Source: Phycisphaerales bacterium
Lineage (GTDB): Bacteria; Planctomycetota; Phycisphaerae; Phycisphaerales; UBA1924
Assembly: GCA_016742075.1 (NCBI GenBank)
Contig: JACVCL010000004.1
Span: 1-64,000 of the forward strand
DNA: 64,000 bases
Direction: 5' to 3'
Notes under the pieces: model-generated
What the model was told of the DNA's origin: nothing
Database searches by the model: none
Seen by the model: only the letters and a program-made list of their open reading frames with translations
Shown: in pieces, positions 60,322 to 64,000 of the stretch
Layout of the letters: the number at the start of each line of letters is the position of its first letter
Numbering within the stretch: the first letter of the stretch is position 1
Program-made: the position numbers and the translations under genes

Positions 60322-62319
60322 ATGGGCAACCGGTTCGGCCTCAAAGACTTCATCGTCATCGTGCTGCTGCTCGCGGTGGGCATCAGCCTGTGGCTGAACA
60401 TGTTCCAGGAAGACCGGCGGTTCCGCGACACGCGCGCCATCGCCGACCGCGTTCAGTCGCTCGAGAGCCTGCAGTCGCAGACCCAGACGGGGCTCGAGCG
60501 GCTTCAGGGTTCGCTCGACGCCGTGCAGCGGCAACTGAACGACGTGGGCAACCGGCTGGAGTCGGGGGTGAAGGCCGTCGCGGCGTTCCCGCACGGCGGC
60601 AGCCCGGGTTCAGCGCCGGGGCCCGGCCCGCAGAGCGGAGCGCCCGCCGATCGCGACGAGAGCTGGGCCCGGCCCGGCGGTGTCCCGGTGGTGTGGTCCG
60701 GGGGATTCAAGCTCGAGAGCGACCCGCGCGGGCAGGACGGCTTCGCCGAGGGCGGCGAGTTCATCCAGATCTTCGAGGCGCAGCCGCCGATTCTCACGCC
60801 GTACCGCTACGCCGACACCTACGGCCGCTACGTGAACGACGAGATCGTCGAGTCTCTGGGCCGCTACAACCCCCGGACGCTGAAGCTTGAGGGCGTGCTG
60901 GCCGAGGCGTGGCAGATGGACCCGGAGGGGCGCTGGCTGCGGGTGCTGATCCAGCGGCGTGCCCGCTTCAGCGACGGCGAGCCGGTGAAGGCCGAGGACG
61001 TCGTTTGGACGCACAACGAGTTCCTGTACAACGCCGAGATCCAGGCCGATCGGTTCCGCTCGGTGTACAACGCGATGGCCGAGGTGAAGCCCGTGCCGGG
61101 CTTCGGCGGCAAGGTGGTGGACATCACCTTCAAGGAACCCCGCTTCGACAACCTGCAGCAGGCCTTCGGCATGCCCATTGTGCCCAAGCACTTCTACTCG
61201 AAGTTCTCGGCGGCGCAGATCAACCAGAGCACCGGGCTGACGATGGGCTCGGGCCCCTTCCGGATGGCCAAGCTCGACCCGCAGGACCAGTGGAAGCCTC
61301 CGGAAGACCTTGTGCTGGTACGCAACGAGCAGTACTGGGGCCCGCGCCCCGCGCTCGACCGCGTCCGCTTCAAGGTCATCAACGACACGCTCGCCCGCTT
61401 CACGGCGTTCCGCAACCGCGTGGGCGACATGGCCCGCCCGAGTTCGCAGCAATTCGACTCGGTCCGCAATGACGCCGAGTTCAACAAGCGTTTCCAGCCG
61501 GCCATGTGGTACAACATGCAGGGGGGCTGGGCGTTCGTTGCCTGGCAGTGCGGGCCCCGGAACGGGAAGCTGACCCCGTTCAGCGACAAGCGCGTGCGCC
61601 TGGCGATGACGCACCTGATCGACCGCGAGCGGCTGATCCGCGACGTCGACAAGGATCTGGCCCGCATCGCCACCGGCCCTTTCAACAGTGAGACCCCTCA
61701 GGCCGACCCGTCGATCAAGGCGTGGCCCTACGACCTGGCCGTCTCCCGCCGGCTGCTCGACGAGGCCGGGTGGAAAGACCGCAACGGCGACGGCGTGCTC
61801 GAGAACGACAAGGGCGAGCGGTTCAGCTTCCAGCTCACCTACGCCTCGGGCAACCCCGCGACCGAGCAGCGTGTCACGTACATCAAGGACCAGTGCGCCA
61901 AGGTGGGCATCGCCTGCGTGCTCGAGCCCATCGACTGGTCGGTGACCCAGAGCCGCCTCGACAAGCGCGACTTCGACGCGATCACCTTTGCCTGGTCGAG
62001 CAGCGCCCCGGAGTCGGACCCCACGCAGCTGTGGGCCATCTCGTCGATCGACGGCACGGGTGACAACTTCGTGCAGTGGCGCAACGAGCAGGCCGACGCC
62101 CTGATCAAGGAAGGGCGCAAGACCATCGATTTCGACGCTCGCATGAAGGTGTGGCACCGGCTGCACCGCGTCATCCACGAGGATCAGCCCTACACGCCCA
62201 TCATGGAGCTCCCGTGGCTGCGGCTGATCAACCGGCGCATCCACAACTTCCAGCCGCACAAGAGCGGCATGGAGATGCACGAGTTCTTCATCCCGCGGGG
62301 CATGCAGGCTTCTCCGTGA
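60322..62319 (+). CDS. ABC transporter substrate-binding protein (Opp/Dpp type), membrane-tethered
   Basis: A 665-residue SBP_bac_5 family protein. It begins not with a cleavable signal but with one membrane helix (about residues 9-25, FIVIVLLLAVGISLWL) followed by a predicted coiled coil (about 32-92, SLESLQSQTQTGLERLQG) and a Gly/Pro linker. The binding domain starts near 145 with GEFIQIFEAQPPILTPYRYAD (in part) and contains the PVKAEDVVWTHNEFLYN and GTGPF-like SGPF segments. No Cys lipobox. Start has GGGAG six to nine bases upstream. Ligand unknown. Confidence 0.88.
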   Translation: MGNRFGLKDFIVIVLLLAVGISLWLNMFQEDRRFRDTRAIADRVQSLESLQSQTQTGLERLQGSLDAVQRQLNDVGNRLESGVKAVAAFPHGGSPGSAPGPGPQSGAPADRDESWARPGGVPVVWSGGFKLESDPRGQDGFAEGGEFIQIFEAQPPILTPYRYADTYGRYVNDEIVESLGRYNPRTLKLEGVLAEAWQMDPEGRWLRVLIQRRARFSDGEPVKAEDVVWTHNEFLYNAEIQADRFRSVYNAMAEVKPVPGFGGKVVDITFKEPRFDNLQQAFGMPIVPKHFYSKFSAAQINQSTGLTMGSGPFRMAKLDPQDQWKPPEDLVLVRNEQYWGPRPALDRVRFKVINDTLARFTAFRNRVGDMARPSSQQFDSVRNDAEFNKRFQPAMWYNMQGGWAFVAWQCGPRNGKLTPFSDKRVRLAMTHLIDRERLIRDVDKDLARIATGPFNSETPQADPSIKAWPYDLAVSRRLLDEAGWKDRNGDGVLENDKGERFSFQLTYASGNPATEQRVTYIKDQCAKVGIACVLEPIDWSVTQSRLDKRDFDAITFAWSSSAPESDPTQLWAISSIDGTGDNFVQWRNEQADALIKEGRKTIDFDARMKVWHRLHRVIHEDQPYTPIMELPWLRLINRRIHNFQPHKSGMEMHEFFIPRGMQASP

Positions 62320-62329
62320 CGGCCAACCG

Positions 62330-63880
62330 ATGCTGAGCTACATCGCCCGACGCCTGCTGCTGATGATCCCGACGCTCATCGGGATCACGTTCCTGATCTT
62401 CATGCTCGTGGCGCTCAGCCCCGGCGGGATCGGGGCCGCGCTGCGCGCCGCAGGCGGGACCATGCAGGCCGACGTCGGCAGCCGCGCCGTGCAGGAGGCC
62501 TATCTCCAGGATCGCTACGGCCTCGACGACCCCGCCCCGCTCCAGTACATCCGCTGGCTGGGGCGGATCTCGCCGCTCAAGTTCGGCGAGCGCGCCCAGC
62601 GGACGCCGCAGGGTGAGATCGTGCTCATCCCCCGGGGCCTGAAAGAGCCGCCGCTGTGGGAGTGGTTCACCGAGCGGCTCCCCGCCGAGCCGTCGGTGCA
62701 GCCCGCCGCCCTGGCCGCGGGTGAAAATCCCGAGGCCGAGCGTGCCGCCCGGCTGCGGCAGTTCCAGACGGCCTCCGCCGCCAACGCCCGGGCCCGGCTC
62801 CGGTATGTCGGCGAGCGGGCGGGCCTCGAACAGGCGCTGGGCCGATACGCCACGGCGGCGGGGCGTGGGGACCTCGTGGACTTCCGCGGCGTGCCCGACG
62901 CCGACGCCCTCGGGCGCCTCAAGCCCGACCGGGCCTCCCCGGCGTGGGCCGAGGCGGAGGAGCAGGGAAAGAAGACCCTGGCGGCCTACGAAGCCGCTCT
63001 CGCGTCGCGCGCGGCGCTGCTCGGCGTCATCCGGGCCAAGCCCTTCGAGGAGATCGGCTTTCCGATCATCCCCGGCGTGCTGAGCATCGGGCCTCCGGAC
63101 TTCGGATCATCGTTCACCCGCGGCCAGCCGGTGGTGGACCTCATCACCTCGGCCCTGCCCGTCACGCTGCTGCTCAACCTCATCGCCTTCCCGCTCATCT
63201 ATCTCGTCGCGATCCCCACCGGCATACTGGCCGCCACCAAGCAGGGCCGCTGGCAGGACACGGCGATCGGCGGCCTCGTCGTGGCGCTGTGGTCGATCCC
63301 CACGGTGTGGGCGGGCGTGCTGTGCATGGGGTACCTCGCGAGCGATCAGTACCTCGGCGCGTTCCCGGTGTCGGGGCTGCACGCCACCGGGTCCGAAGCG
63401 TTCACGTTCCTGCCCTCGGCGGCCTCCGGCAAAGCGGGCTGGCACCACGGATACCTCCTCGACGTGCTCTGGCACATCTGCCTGCCGGTGTTCTGCCTCG
63501 TGTACGGCGGATTCGCGGTGCTGAGCAAGCAGACCCGCGCCGCGATGCTCGACAACTTCAACGCCGACTACGTCCGCACCGCCAAGGCCAAGGGCGTCGA
63601 CGGCCGCACCATCGTATTCGCCCATGTCTTCCGCAACTCGCTGCTCCCGCTCATCACGATGTTCGCCACGATCTTCCCGGCCATGCTGTCGGGCTCGGTG
63701 GTGATCGAGCGGATCTTCACCGTTCCGGGCATGGGCAGCCTGATCATCGACTCGATCAACCTGCGCGACCGCGAGGTGCTCCTGGCCAACACCCTCATGA
63801 TCGCCGCGGTCAACCTGCTGGCGCTGCTGCTGGCCGACATCCTGTACGCCGCGGCCGACCCCAGGATTTCCTACAAGTAG
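62330..63880 (+). CDS. Peptide/nickel-type ABC permease (OppB/DppB family) with large insertion
   Basis: Inner-membrane permease, 516 residues against about 310-340 usual. The N-terminal helix (MLSYIARRLLLMIPTLIGITFLIF, shortened) is followed by an insertion of about 180 charged, Ala-rich residues (about 60-245) before the permease core resumes with VDLITSALPVTLLLNLIAF. The core has the EAA-like RTAKAKGVDGRTIVFAHVFRN (shortened) and IFTVPGMGSLIIDSI. The insert sits in the extracytoplasmic loop 1. The ATPases (OppD/OppF) are not in the window; 120 bases to the window edge hold no gene I can see. Confidence 0.9.
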   Translation: MLSYIARRLLLMIPTLIGITFLIFMLVALSPGGIGAALRAAGGTMQADVGSRAVQEAYLQDRYGLDDPAPLQYIRWLGRISPLKFGERAQRTPQGEIVLIPRGLKEPPLWEWFTERLPAEPSVQPAALAAGENPEAERAARLRQFQTASAANARARLRYVGERAGLEQALGRYATAAGRGDLVDFRGVPDADALGRLKPDRASPAWAEAEEQGKKTLAAYEAALASRAALLGVIRAKPFEEIGFPIIPGVLSIGPPDFGSSFTRGQPVVDLITSALPVTLLLNLIAFPLIYLVAIPTGILAATKQGRWQDTAIGGLVVALWSIPTVWAGVLCMGYLASDQYLGAFPVSGLHATGSEAFTFLPSAASGKAGWHHGYLLDVLWHICLPVFCLVYGGFAVLSKQTRAAMLDNFNADYVRTAKAKGVDGRTIVFAHVFRNSLLPLITMFATIFPAMLSGSVVIERIFTVPGMGSLIIDSINLRDREVLLANTLMIAAVNLLALLLADILYAAADPRISYK

Positions 63881-64000
63881 CCGCCCGCCCACCACTACCT
63901 CCGCATTCACGAGCAATCTCCCCGACGCACCCTTGAGACCCAGCCGCTTGACCGACGAACGCCCTCAACCCGGCCCCGCCTCCGCCCCACGACCGGCGGG

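Noticed and set aside
1-64000. Search for CRISPR arrays, IS elements, prophage or integrase genes
   Set aside because: No regularly spaced repeats, transposase, integrase or phage structural motifs were found on either strand.
63881-64000. Possible start of another gene at the right edge
   Set aside because: 120 bases with no recognisable start or motif; OppD/OppF may follow beyond the window, but nothing is visible here.

Overview
High-GC (about 70% by eye) chromosomal DNA, densely coding, read here as a planctomycete of the class Phycisphaerae. The clues are a secreted protein ending in paired dockerin-like EF-hand repeats, a large prepilin-type N-methylation protein, a MoxR-type DUF58/BatA/ABC cluster, a System II ResB/CcsA cytochrome maturation pair, TPR glycosyltransferases of the GT41 type and many lineage-specific hypothetical proteins. 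I see no phage, IS element, integron, CRISPR array or plasmid gene, and no stretch over 300 bases without a gene. The window reads as ordinary core chromosome.

Layout. 1-8 kb: DUF58, BatA/VWA, a membrane glycine-rich protein and an ABC ATPase/permease pair, forming one translationally coupled operon. 8-9.1 kb: thiS-thiG (thiazole). 9.2-10.9 kb: hutU, with hutH alone at 21.6-23.2 kb. 11-17.5 kb: mrdA-rodA (cell elongation) then rsmG and a DinG-type helicase. 17.6-21.5 kb: phosphohexomutase, an NAD-dependent epimerase and a KAP-like membrane NTPase. 23.3-27.3 kb: membrane protein, folE2, a dockerin-repeat exported protein and a pseudopilin. 27.4-31.7 kb (minus): resB-ccsA. 32-34.1 kb: glycogen/alpha-glucan phosphorylase. 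34.2-43.1 kb (minus): a nine-gene run, rluB-type, yihY-type, class IV aminotransferase, coaX, membrane protein, MnmE-like GTPase, TPR protein, rluD-type, repeat protein. 43.3-46.8 kb: coiled-coil protein, coaC-type decarboxylase, rpoZ, DUF3553 protein and a small coiled-coil protein. 46.9-48.7 kb: GT41 glycosyltransferase. 48.8-53.5 kb: a manganese/zinc-type ABC operon in which both permeases carry a fused DtxR/MntR-like regulator domain. 53.5-56.7 kb: two tRNAs, ridA with a threonine-synthase-like enzyme, and queG. 56.8-59 kb: sigma factor, membrane protein and CpxP-like protein. 59-63.9 kb: dipeptide/oligopeptide-type ABC transporter (permease, tethered binding protein, permease) whose ATPases must lie elsewhere.

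The most interesting signals are (1) the metal transporter, in which metal-sensing DNA-binding domains are part of both permeases and an 18-bp palindrome covers the only good -10 box in front of the operon, a possible transporter that regulates its own gene; (2) a series of genes with a TANNNT-type -10 box exactly 5-7 bases before the start codon and no Shine-Dalgarno, which predicts leaderless mRNAs; (3) protein oddities: an MnmE paralogue without its C-terminal cysteine motif, a CoaX with Asn for the first motif Asp, a DinG with Ser for one cluster cysteine, and an Opp system with large extra-cytoplasmic insertions and a coiled-coil-tethered binding protein.

Many genes overlap by exactly four bases (ATGA or GTGA), which was used to choose starts over the longer ORFs of the track. 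All names rest on reading the sequence and recalling family motifs; no search was run.
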